A stretch of 64,000 bases of DNA from Coniferiporia sulphurascens. Lineage: Eukaryota; Basidiomycota; Agaricomycetes; Hymenochaetales; Hymenochaetaceae. A program made the translations under genes and the position numbers. This document shows positions 1 to 8,644 of this stretch, one piece after another. Numbering within the stretch: position 1 is the stretch's first letter; each line of letters begins with the position of its first letter. The stretch covers positions 1,270,681 through 1,334,680 of the forward strand of contig NBBA01000014.1 of NCBI GenBank assembly GCA_002794785.1, given 5' to 3'. Below the pieces are notes generated by a model. The model saw only the letters and a list, made by a program, of their open reading frames with translations. It was not told where the DNA came from and ran no database searches.

Positions 1-471
1 GCGCTGGTCCCACTGTTCCTGGAAGTGGGCTGCGAGTGCGAGCTCATGGTAGACTACGGCCTGGTTGTGTAGGTTGGCGAGGTGAAGGAGTAGGTCGACC
101 GAAGGTGGATCGGATTGACTTAGCTGGTTCTCTAGTCCTTCGATTTCGAACTTGATCTCCATAAGGTCCGCGGGCTGAATGAATTCCTGTGGGAATGTGT
201 GTCGGAGCTGTTCGATGACGTCCCTTCGTGTAGGAGTTGCTCTGCGGGGTTGGTACTCCTGGTGATGGATTTCGACTGGGGGGTTCTGGATGGGGAGTGT
301 TGGAAAGAGGGGTTGGCGGTTGGCAATGGTGGGGTATCGGATGTGTGGAGTGTGGTGGTTGCGGGCTTGGACAGTGGTAGTAAGTGCGCAAACGAAGACG
401 AAGAGGCCCATGGGTATGACGATGGCAAGGTACCAAAGATGGTTGTTGGTGGTGATGTAGGCGGTCGGCAT
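1..471 (-). CDS. third ORF of the retroelement, single-pass membrane protein, truncated by window edge
   Basis: An uninterrupted minus-strand frame starts at the ATG at 469-471, 30 bp after the chromodomain stop, and stays open for 157 codons to base 1. It follows pol in the same orientation. Residues about 11-33 form one hydrophobic segment (HLWYLAIVIPMGLFVFVCAL). A proline-rich, basic stretch follows (about 38-85). The last 70 residues look helical, with acidic and leucine-rich stretches (DVIEQL, FEIEGLENQL, VDLLLHLANLHNQ). I do not recognise the family. Position and one membrane helix resemble an envelope-like or accessory ORF, but no signal peptide, cleavage site or glycosylation pattern is evident. 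Unlike gag and pol it has no stop in the visible part. Function unknown. Confidence 0.6.
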   Translation of the reverse strand, partial: MPTAYITTNNHLWYLAIVIPMGLFVFVCALTTTVQARNHHTPHIRYPTIANRQPLFPTLPIQNPPVEIHHQEYQPRRATPTRRDVIEQLRHTFPQEFIQPADLMEIKFEIEGLENQLSQSDPPSVDLLLHLANLHNQAVVYHELALAAHFQEQWDQR

Positions 472-500
472 AGAAGGAAGATTGGGTGGATGAGGGGTTT

Positions 501-3500
501 TTAGGTGATGTTTTTGAGGTTTTTATATGTGTCTAGGGTGTCAGAAGCATGTGAAAGGTCTTTTTCGGCTAGCCATTGGTTTTCGGAGGATGGGTATCCA
601 GTCCATTTGACTAGGAAATGCCGTCTATTCCCGGCTCCCTTGTGTGAGACAATTGCCTCTATTTTGTATTCCTGTTGATCTTCTATCAGGTCAGGTGGTG
701 GTTGACTGAATGGAGGTCCGTGTGCATCGGTCTCTGAGTACGCCAAGAGAAGCGAGGTGTGGAAAACAGGGTGAATGCGCCATGTCTCGGGTAATTTGAG
801 GTGGTAATTCAGGGGTGATAGTACCTGGACTATGGGAAATGGTCCCTCTCATTTAGGTGATAATTTGCGGGATCGGTTGGGGAAATGCAGATTGGTGGCT
901 TCTAGCCAAACTTTATCACCAAGTTTGAATGGCTTGAAGCCTCGTGCTCCGAAACATGCCATATGGGTGTGAGCCAAGTCATGGGTGGTGAGCGCTTCTT
1001 TCCTGATTGATGAAAGAAGGCACAGGCGCTGTGAGAGAGACAGGAGATCGGTATCCTCTATCACCGCGGGAATGGGTATAGGGTTGTATCCTAGCATGAC
1101 GGTGAACGGCGAAGTCTTGGTAACTGAATGAGTCTGGATATTGTGTGAGAATTCCAGGTCCGTAAGTGAGTCAGCCCAGGAATGAGGCGATGTGCCACAA
1201 TAAATGCGCAGATAAGCTTCTACCTCCTGGTTGGCGCGTTCAGTTTGTCTGTCAGTTTGCGGGTGATATGCTGTTGACAGTTTTGACTTAATTCCGAGGC
1301 GTTTGCATAACGTCTGGAAAACCTGTGATGCGAATTGGGGTCCTCTGTCGGAGATGATGCGTTTGGGTAGTCCGAAACGCCAATAGACATGGTCATGGTA
1401 ACACTTCGCTGTTCTGAGAGCATCAATAGTTTTGTGACAAGGGATTAGAACGATTCCTTTGGAAGAGTCGTGGTCCATGACTACCATGATGGAATCATAT
1501 CCATTTGACTTGGGTAGGTCCGTGATGAAATCCATTGATACTGATTGGAATGGTAGCATGGATGCATCCGCAGGTATCAGAAGCATTGGAGGTTTGGTCG
1601 GGTGTGTGTTGATTTTCATCTGTTGACACGCCGCACATCCTTTGACGTAATTTCCTACAAAGACCATTAATCTGGGCCACCAATAGTGTTGTCGTACTAA
1701 TTGGGAAGTTTTGAATACTCCAGGATGGCCGAATGATGGGAGATTGTGAAACATTTGTAGGATTTCTCATTTGATTTCTGCTCTGTCCGGTATATAAACC
1801 CGTTTCTGGTATCGGAGAAGGCCAGAATCAATGGTCCAGTCGTCAAGAGAGAAACGGAACGGAGATGGAATCTTTAGTGCTCGTGCATCCTGGATAGTTT
1901 TCGCAAAAGAGTCCCCTTCCTGGGCATCTTGAATGCGGTTCTGGAGATCTGTATTAATGGTTCCGATAAACAGTGTCTCCGGTAGCATGACCCGTTCTTT
2001 GAGTGGTTCTTCGCCGTGATCGGGACGTCTAGATAGTGCATCCGCTCCCGGGATGGACTTTCCTGGTCGGTGTGTGATTACGCAGTTGAACTGAGATAAA
2101 AATAGGTTCCACCGTGATTGTCTCAGGGTTAAGCGACGTTCCGATCTGAAGTATGACAGGTTTTTGTGGTCGCACCAAATCGTGGTTGTATGCGGGTTGC
2201 CGAGGAGGTAGTGACACCATGCTTCGAGGCCTCGTATTATCCCTAGGAGTTCCCTGTCATAGACTTCATAGCGCTGTTGAGCCAGTCCGAATGTTTCCGA
2301 AATATACCCACATGGTTGTAGGTCGCCATTGGAGTTTGCCTGATAGAGTACTGCCCTGGAAGCTACTTTGGATGTGTCTGTTTCGAGGATAAACGGTTTG
2401 GTGGGGTCTGGTATGAGTAGAGCCGGTTTGTCTAGGAAAAGTGTTTTGAGTTTCGTAAACGCTTGATCCCGTTCAGGTGTCCATTTCCATTGTTCGTTGG
2501 TATGAGTGAGTTCGTTAAGTGGATACACTATGTCCGAAAAGCTGGGGATGAAACGTCTGTAATAATTGCAGAATCCCATGAAGCTTCAGAGTTGTTTAAC
2601 TGTTCGTGGGGTAGGCCAATCAGCTATGCCAGCGAGTTTGATGGGGTCCATGTGTATATTGTCTGGGGTGATGATCATTCCCAGAAATTCGACGCGCTGT
2701 GCTCCGAATATGCATTTCTCCGGTTTGCAATACAAATCATTGGCTGCGCAGAGATCAAGTACGCGGCATGTGCGCTGGTAAAGTTCTTCCATTGAGTTGG
2801 CAGGAATGAGTACATCGTCCATATAGATCAAGGTTCCGTCTTCTAGAATTACGAAACAGAATGTGTCATCCATGAAGGCTTGAAATGTGGCTGGTGAATT
2901 GCATAGACCGAAAAACATGACCGTAGGTTCGAATAATCCTCGTGGGGTTTTGAATGCGGCTTTCCATTGATCGCCATCCTTTATCCGGATATTGTTGTAT
3001 CCAGAGCGGAGGTCAAGTTTCGTAAAGTATTTGGCTCCTTTGAGTTTGTCCATAAGGTCGCTGATCAGGGGTAATGGGTATGCGTTCTTAATGGTTCCTT
3101 CATTAAGTGCTCTATAATCCTGACATCCCCGAAGGCTAGTATCCTTCTTCCCGACAAAGAAGAAAGGAGAGGCCATTGGTGATTTGGATGGACGAATATA
3201 GCCTTTGCATAAGTTTTCGTCTAGGAATTCATCGAGTGCTGCTAGTTCTTTGGGTGCCAGTGGGTAGACTTTACAGTTGTGCGGTAGAAACTCGGGTTTG
3301 AGATCAATAGCATGGTCATATGGTCTGGATATCGGAAATCGTTCCGCTGATTTTTTGCGGAAGATGTCAAGGTACCGGTGATATTCAGGAGGGATCATTT
3401 GTTCCACAGGTTTTGTTTCTTTAACCTGTTCCTGGGCGAGTGAGGTAGCGGTGGTAACCTTTGCGATAGCGAGAGTGCCTTTTTGCCAATTTATAACCGG

Positions 3501-3848
3501 GTTGTGGTTTTTTAACCATGGTAGGCCAAGGATAACGTCTTCCTTGCCTAGAGAAGTTATGAGTAATTTTAGAGGGAGCGATTTCCCATCAATGCGAACT
3601 AATCTCCAAGTGTATTTGGTGATGGTTCCATGTTCGTTGGTGGATCCATCCACATTTAGAACCGTAATAGGACGGGCAAGTGTTCGCGTTGGTATACGAT
3701 GCTTGATAACGAATTTGGCATCAATGAATTGGCCTTCAGCGCCTGAGTCGATGAGTGCATTGGTGGGGACGGTTTTGTCAAAGACAATCATAGAAATTGG
3801 GATCTTCATTGCAGGGAGTGAAGGGTCGGAATTTACAATTGGAGACAT
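501..3848 (-). pseudogene. pol: protease, RT, RNase H, integrase, chromodomain (three in-frame stops)
   Basis: One reading frame carries the whole polyprotein. The protease has an aspartic motif (ALIDSGAEGQF) near residue 35. The RT has the catalytic YMDD box (LIYMDDVLI) and the fingers motif CQDYRALN. RNase H begins at the conserved aspartate in ILETDTS. Integrase (about 849-1754) has the HHCC zinc finger (HNLPSFGHPG, CAACQQMK) and a DDE triad (SMDFITD, ISDRGPQF, and the E of RQTERANQEVE). The chromodomain (501-746) has the HFLVKWTGYPSSENQWL core. The frame is cut by TGA at 2586-2588, 1767-1769 and 849-851. In each case the surrounding family sequence continues in the same frame, so these are point mutations rather than frameshifts. 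Inactive as a full polyprotein. Confidence 0.9.
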
Positions 3849-3886
3849 GGTAACAGGAAGACTTAACGTCCATCTAAGCTTCCTCT

Positions 3887-5167
3887 TTAAAAACCCTGTT
3901 TGTCCAGGATGTCGAAGATTTCGTCTTTCTTCGTCTCGTCGAATTGGTTGAGCAGGTTATGGATGCTCGCAGCGATGTCTTCGGGGGCCTGATTCGTCGG
4001 AATAGGCTCTGGTGCTTCGACAATTGGGAATGCGTTGTTGATGGTACGGACTGTACATTGTTGGCTGGGTCCTTGCTGGTACTTGGTACAGTCGCGAGCA
4101 TTGTGACCTTTCTCTCTACATGCCAGGCAGTGTCCTTCGCACATACATTTGGCCCGTTCTTCCTCCGAGAGGCGTGGGGGGCGATTGGTGGTAGTTCCCT
4201 GTGCCGTGCGCTGATTTGGCTGGTAGGGACGATGTTGTTGGTTGTTTCCAAGGTTCCGGAAACGATTTTCTTGTTTGGTGGGATTTTGTCCCGGGCCGTG
4301 GAGGGCCTTGAGTCATTAATAGACGGCGTCCTGTTTGGAGGACTCTCGGTACCATTCCTCAATGGTAGTAGGGGTCTTGGCACTTGCTAGGACTCGTGCT
4401 AGAAGACCATGCTTTAGGCCTTTCTCGTAGATGGGAATGAGGTTGTTGTCTCCCGACATTCCTGCTTGTGTGACGAGAGATTGGAAACGACTATTGTAGT
4501 CGTCCGCAGATCCTGTTTGTTGGAGTGTCATAATCTCCTGGGAGGCTTCGGCAACGTCATCTGTGGTGATGAATGTGTTGCGGAAGTCGCACTTGAAATC
4601 GCCCCACGTGCTGTATCCAACGATGGTGGTGAGGGTCTTGCCATTTGAGTCCTTGGCGAACGCCAACGCGAGTGTTTCGCGGTTGATGGCCCAATCTCCT
4701 GCAGTCCCTGTCTGCATATAGGAGAGGACGAAGTTGACTTTCAACTCATCGGTGGTGTACACGTGGCGGTTAATGTGGAGGTAGGCCTCGCAACTAGATA
4801 GGAAGCGACAAGCATACTTTCAGTCCCCGTCAAAGGTGTTAGGACGAGCAAGGTTGATCTCCTTTGGTGCTGGTGTTGATGACATTGGAGGTGGTGTCTG
4901 GGTTTTTGGGAAGATGGTTCGGTAGTTGGGTATGTTTTGTGCGAATGTGCTGCTGGCGTCTTCAGCGTCATTGGCTTTGAACCACTGAAAATCTCTGTTT
5001 GTGTTTTCTAACCACGAGTAGTAGTCGAAGTCGTTCGAATTTGGTTGCTTTTTCTTAAAGCACTTGAGGTCGTGGTCCCAGGTTCCTCCGATGAGGGGGT
5101 AAGCAGGCTGCAGGATGGCTAGTTTTGACAGGTTGGGCAGAGGGTTGGTGCTTGGACATTGGATACA
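3887..5167 (-). pseudogene. gag with retrotransposon-gag domain and CCHC zinc knuckle, interrupted by stops
   Basis: The minus-strand frame is open from about 5167 to its stop at 3887, apart from stops at 4820-4822 and a double stop at 4313-4318. The middle (4316-4762) matches the retrotransposon capsid-like gag domain (FVLSYMQTG, GDWAIN, YNSRFQSLV). The C-terminal part contains one zinc knuckle, CLACREKGHNARDC, at about 4095-4136. The true initiator methionine is unresolved. One in-frame ATG is at 4884-4886, but plausible coding sequence extends upstream of it. Pol starts at 3848 in a different frame, so an intact element would need frameshifting or reinitiation. Capsid-forming nucleic-acid binding is the family role. 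Confidence 0.82.
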
Positions 5168-5187
5168 TCAGCAAAAAAATTTGGGGA

Positions 5188-5198
5188 AAGCTTGTGCT
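5188..5198 (-). other. primer-binding site, self-priming type
   Basis: Two bases inside the 5' LTR edge lies an 11-base minus-strand sequence, AGCACAAGCTT. It is the exact reverse complement of AAGCTTGTGCT inside the LTR (5440-5450 on the window strand). That LTR site begins 32 bp after a TATA box, the expected transcription start. No tRNA 3'-end complement (TGG...) is seen here. This is the arrangement known from Tf1/Tf2, where the first 11 mRNA bases prime reverse transcription. Confidence 0.6.
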
Positions 5199-5200
5199 AG

Positions 5201-5758
5201 TGTTAAGCTCAACGGTTACGCGGTGATCGATGTCGGTGCTTCCTGATCGTCGGAACTGATGGTATGGCAGCGGGGCTTCCTAGATGTCGTAAGTTGAAGA
5301 TGATTGTCAAGGGGCTTCCTGATCGATGGTGTGGACGCGGTAGGCTTCTTATAGCGAGTCGGGTTACAACAAAGCAACTGAGGGCACAATGGCACACAGT
5401 GGACTGGTAGTAACAGATAATGGGCTTGTATGAACAAAGAGCACAAGCTTAGGGCTTGTGCTACTGAAGTTACATGCTTATATGCTACTCTATGTGTTTG
5501 CTACTGTAGCGACTTGGTTAGGTGTGTTTACCAGACTAAGGAAGGTCATGGAAACTCAAGGAGGGCCTTGGTAATACAAGTACGGTGATCAGTAAGCAAA
5601 GCACGTCATGATGGTGCAATAAGGTGTCATCATGGCATCTTATGGCGTAAGGCGAATAAGGATGAGTAAGGCAGGGAAATGGGGGAGTTGCGCTGACTGA
5701 TGATGACGAAGGGGAAGTGAGTCAGCGCAGTAGAGGAAAGCAAAGGAAAATTGTAACA
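5201..5758 (-). repeat. 5' LTR of the minus-strand Ty3/gypsy element
   Basis: This 558-bp LTR is bounded by TGTTA...TAACA and therefore has standard TG/CA ends. It lies immediately upstream of gag. On the coding strand it has a TATA box (5476-5482) followed 32 bp later by the predicted start of R at 5450. It is clearly homologous over its full length to the inverted solo LTR at 5976-6537, with scattered substitutions, so the two insertions are not a very recent pair. Confidence 0.88.
5476..5482 (-). promoter_or_regulatory. TATA box of the LTR promoter
   Basis: TATAAGC on the minus strand. It lies 32 bp upstream of the AAGCTTGTGCT sequence predicted to be the transcript 5' end. The same spacing is kept in the solo LTR. 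Confidence 0.5.
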
Positions 5759-5975
5759 AGTGGGGCTTATGACGACACTGTGAGACATCATAACTCCAAC
5801 TGCAGAGCCTTGTGGAGCGTCCGCTTTCAAGCGGAGCTTCTTCTTCATGTATATAAGGAGGGCCTAGACCAGCCTAGACCCCCAGTTTAATTCACCTTCT
5901 CAATTCTCTCAGACTTCTCCTGAGCGAAGTACCAACATCTACTGACTTATTCTTGACTCAATCACATGCCTCAAC
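5759..5975. other. 217-bp spacer between inverted LTRs, with TATA box
   Basis: This unique segment lies between the two oppositely oriented LTRs. On the plus strand it holds a TATA box (5850-5858) followed by a pyrimidine-rich stretch that looks like a transcription start and 5' leader. No coding sequence with a CxxC motif, as expected for the missing start of the downstream DsbA-type gene, is visible here. It may be a host promoter or part of an older element. Confidence 0.4.
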
Positions 5976-6542
5976 TGTTACAATTTTCCCTTACTTTCCC
6001 CTTAAATGCGCTGACTCACTTCCCCTTTGTCATCATCAGTCAGTGCAACTCCCCCATTCCTCTTCCTTACTCATCCTCATTTCGCCTTATGCCATAAGAT
6101 GCCATGATGACGCCTTATTGCATCACCATGACATGCTTTGCTTACTGATCACTGTACTTGTATTACCAAGGCCTTCCTTGAGTTTCCATGACCGTCCATA
6201 GTCTGGTAAACATACATAACCAAGTCGCTACAGTAGCAAACACATAGAATAGCATATAAGCATGTAACTTCAGTAGCACAAGCCCTAAGCTTGTGCTCTT
6301 TGTTCATACAAGCCCATTATCTGCTACCACCAGTCTACTGTGTGTCTCAGTACCACTAGTCACTTCGTCGTAACCTGACTCCACTTAGAAAGCCTACCAC
6401 ATACACATCGTCGATCAGGAAGCCCCACCAACAATCATCCCTGCCTTACGACATCTAGGAAGCCCTGTTGCCGTACCACCAGTCTCGACAATCAGGAAGC
6501 CACAACATCGATCATAGCATAATTGCTGAGCTTAACATCAAC
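5971..6542 (+). repeat. solo LTR (5976-6537) with 5-bp target duplication
   Basis: The 562-bp sequence at 5976-6537 begins TGTTACAA, ends GCTTAACA and is the reverse-oriented relative of the LTR at 5201-5758. It is flanked on both sides by TCAAC (5971-5975 and 6538-6542), a perfect 5-bp target-site duplication. No internal element sequence is present. It is therefore a solo LTR left by LTR-LTR recombination, with promoter direction toward the DsbA remnant. It still carries the TATA box (about 6253-6259) and the AAGCTTGTGCT start motif (6287). Confidence 0.9.
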
Positions 6543-6574
6543 TCTATCTTGACTACTTGTTCCATCGGCTAACC

Positions 6575-7708
6575 ATGGTTACCCTTGGTCCTAACACATA
6601 TGACATGCCCATTATGAAAAGAGGGTTCTTTTTGTGCAAGAAAGGTGACAATTGGCCTGAGATCATGGGGAGGGTTGAAGCGCATATGAAGGAAGAAGGC
6701 CTGAAGTTGTGAGTTCAACTTTGTGCTGTTTTACATCCTTTCATTTTTTCTCTTGTTCTCTCCCAGACCTTGGTTTCGTTTGTGTGCTTCGGATCGGTTT
6801 GTCTTGTTATGCTTTGCTCTAGGCGACACTCTGTTCGGATTTCGGATGTTGTCATTCTTCTTGCACAGGCTGCATGCGAACGCCAGGTCCAGTCCACTGG
6901 CTCTCCTGCGCTCAATGGCTCGGCCGATGCAGATAACACATCCACGGTCTCGGAAATTTCGAGGCATGAGCTTTTCCACCAAAAGGCGTGTCTCCCGCGT
7001 GAGGGGGGGCCAGGTCTTCTGGTTCATGCTCACCACCGGCGTCTTTGTCATCCATTATTTGTCATTATATGCTAATCATTTACTTTCTTAGTACACTTGA
7101 CGGTACCGTGCATCATACGCTGAATGCACATCGACCGCTGCAACATGCATACAACGTCGGAGGGCAAGATTTACAAAGCCCGCTTATGAAACGCGTCTTC
7201 GTCGCCTTTTTCGCTGAAGGGCGAGACATCGGCGACGTGCACGTGCTCGCAGAGCTCGCGATCACCCCCGGACCCGAGCCCGAGTTTGATGCCGATTTAC
7301 CATTGAAATCTAGCTCAATCACAGTTGATGAAGAAAAGCAGGTGGTCAAAAGCCTGTTTGTGAACGTGGAAGAAGCGCAGAGCTGGGCCGCTGGCTCGAG
7401 GGCGACGAGCTCTCTGACGTCGTGCGTGATGCAAGCGCGAAAGTTGCAGAACGCGGCGTCGCTGGTGTGCCATTCGTGGTCTTTAACGGCCGGTGGGCCA
7501 TCGGGGGCTGCCAGCGGCCTGAATGCTACTTCAAGGTGCGCTGCTTTGTTGGTTATCCACAGAGACCCACTGACCTCGGACACCTTTTCCGCTCTTTGCA
7601 TTTGTTTTCTTGGCACAGGTATTTGAGAAGCTTGTGAACACAGGCAAGCTCACTCCGTGTCCGTCAGTCCATGTAACTCCCAAGTCAAATATTACTAGCA
7701 ATCGGTGA
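6575..7708 (+). pseudogene. DsbA/FrnE-family thioredoxin-fold oxidoreductase, N-terminally truncated remnant
   Basis: Three exon-like blocks (6575-6708, 7092-7535, 7619-7708) encode the helical insertion and C-terminal half of the FrnE/2-hydroxychromene-2-carboxylate isomerase-type DsbA family. Recognisable pieces are PEIMGRVEAHMKEEGLKF, TLNAHRPLQHAYNVGGQ, and the cis-proline region GVAGVPFVVFNGRWAIGGCQ followed by VFEKL. The active-site CxxC strand expected at the N-terminus is missing. A solo LTR sits immediately upstream. The first intron would be 383 bp, long for this genome. Between about 7330 and 7385 the coding frame must shift by one without a credible intron. A broken gene is the best reading; an unusual splice form is the alternative. 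Confidence 0.6.
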
Positions 7709-8644
7709 TTTTGACTATTTCATGTGTCTTGTCTTCACGCCATTGGTGATGAGTGTGCTGCCCTCCTGTAGTATAATAATTGTTGAAATTGCAGAATTTT
7801 TACAATCTAGTTCTATACTTGTCAGAGCCCTACAAGAGCATACAATAAATGATGGTGCGATAAAATCTACTGTAAGGCTTGCAGCACCTTACAAGCATAT
7901 ACATTACTTGGTACTTGGCACAGTACTTGTCAATTATAACAAGTCTTGTACGTCTTGCGAATCTCACAGATGATTACATTTGCTTGTGGCTTCCCCCAAA
8001 AAAATTGTACATCTTGTAGATATTGTACATCTTGTGCATAAATATAAGTGCTGAAAATTTTTTGCTGATTTTCGTGATGTTTTCCAGATACTGTATCCTC
8101 CGGCTCAGCACACAACTCCGAACATCCACCATACATGTATACGTCCAGATCGGTCGACTTCAAGTTCTTTAACGACTTCCATCCAACATACAGTACCACC
8201 CTGACAACAGGCCGAAACATAAATGGCGGGACTGTTCGCTCCATAATAATAGTTGAACAAAACACATAATCATCCCGGCCGAAGAGCACTCGTATAAAAA
8301 ACAAAACAAAAGAGATCTAGATACTACAGCTATCAAATACATCAAGTTCCTACATCGTGCATCATACATCGTGCATCGTACATCGTCAGCGACATCCAAG
8401 TCAGTTCAAGTTCTTCTATCGTAAATCGTAATCGTACGCCAGGAGTCAGGACATTCCATATCATAAGTAACAACCAAGAGCCTGAGCCATCACGGTATTC
8501 TCGCACAGTCGAAATCGCAGCCAGTGTGAAGGGCCAAGGCCAATCTTTGAAAGAAAACAAATAAGACTCTACACTCTAAACGCACATTCAAAAAAAAAAA
8601 GCCAGACCCGATCCTCACCCAACAAAACCGCTCCCAATGCTCAA
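7709..8644. other. intergenic region, no gene seen
   Basis: AT-richer sequence lies between the DsbA remnant and the 3' end of the large minus-strand gene. It includes a short degenerate tandem repeat of CATCGTGCAT-like units at about 8350-8395. No supported coding frame was found. Confidence 0.5.

Larger units (their letters stand above)
1..5758 (-). mobile_element. Ty3/gypsy chromovirus LTR retrotransposon, decayed, left end outside window
   Basis: Reading on the minus strand, the element has a 5' LTR (5201-5758), a primer-binding site, gag with a CCHC knuckle, then one pol frame with protease, reverse transcriptase, RNase H, integrase and chromodomain. A further open frame runs to the window edge. 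This order (integrase last, followed by a chromodomain) defines Ty3/gypsy chromoviruses such as Tf1/Tf2. The 3' LTR is not in the window. Gag and pol are broken by several in-frame stops, so the copy is almost certainly not autonomous. The five bases right of the LTR (agtgg, 5759-5763) are the expected target duplication, but the partner copy lies outside the window. Confidence 0.93.
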
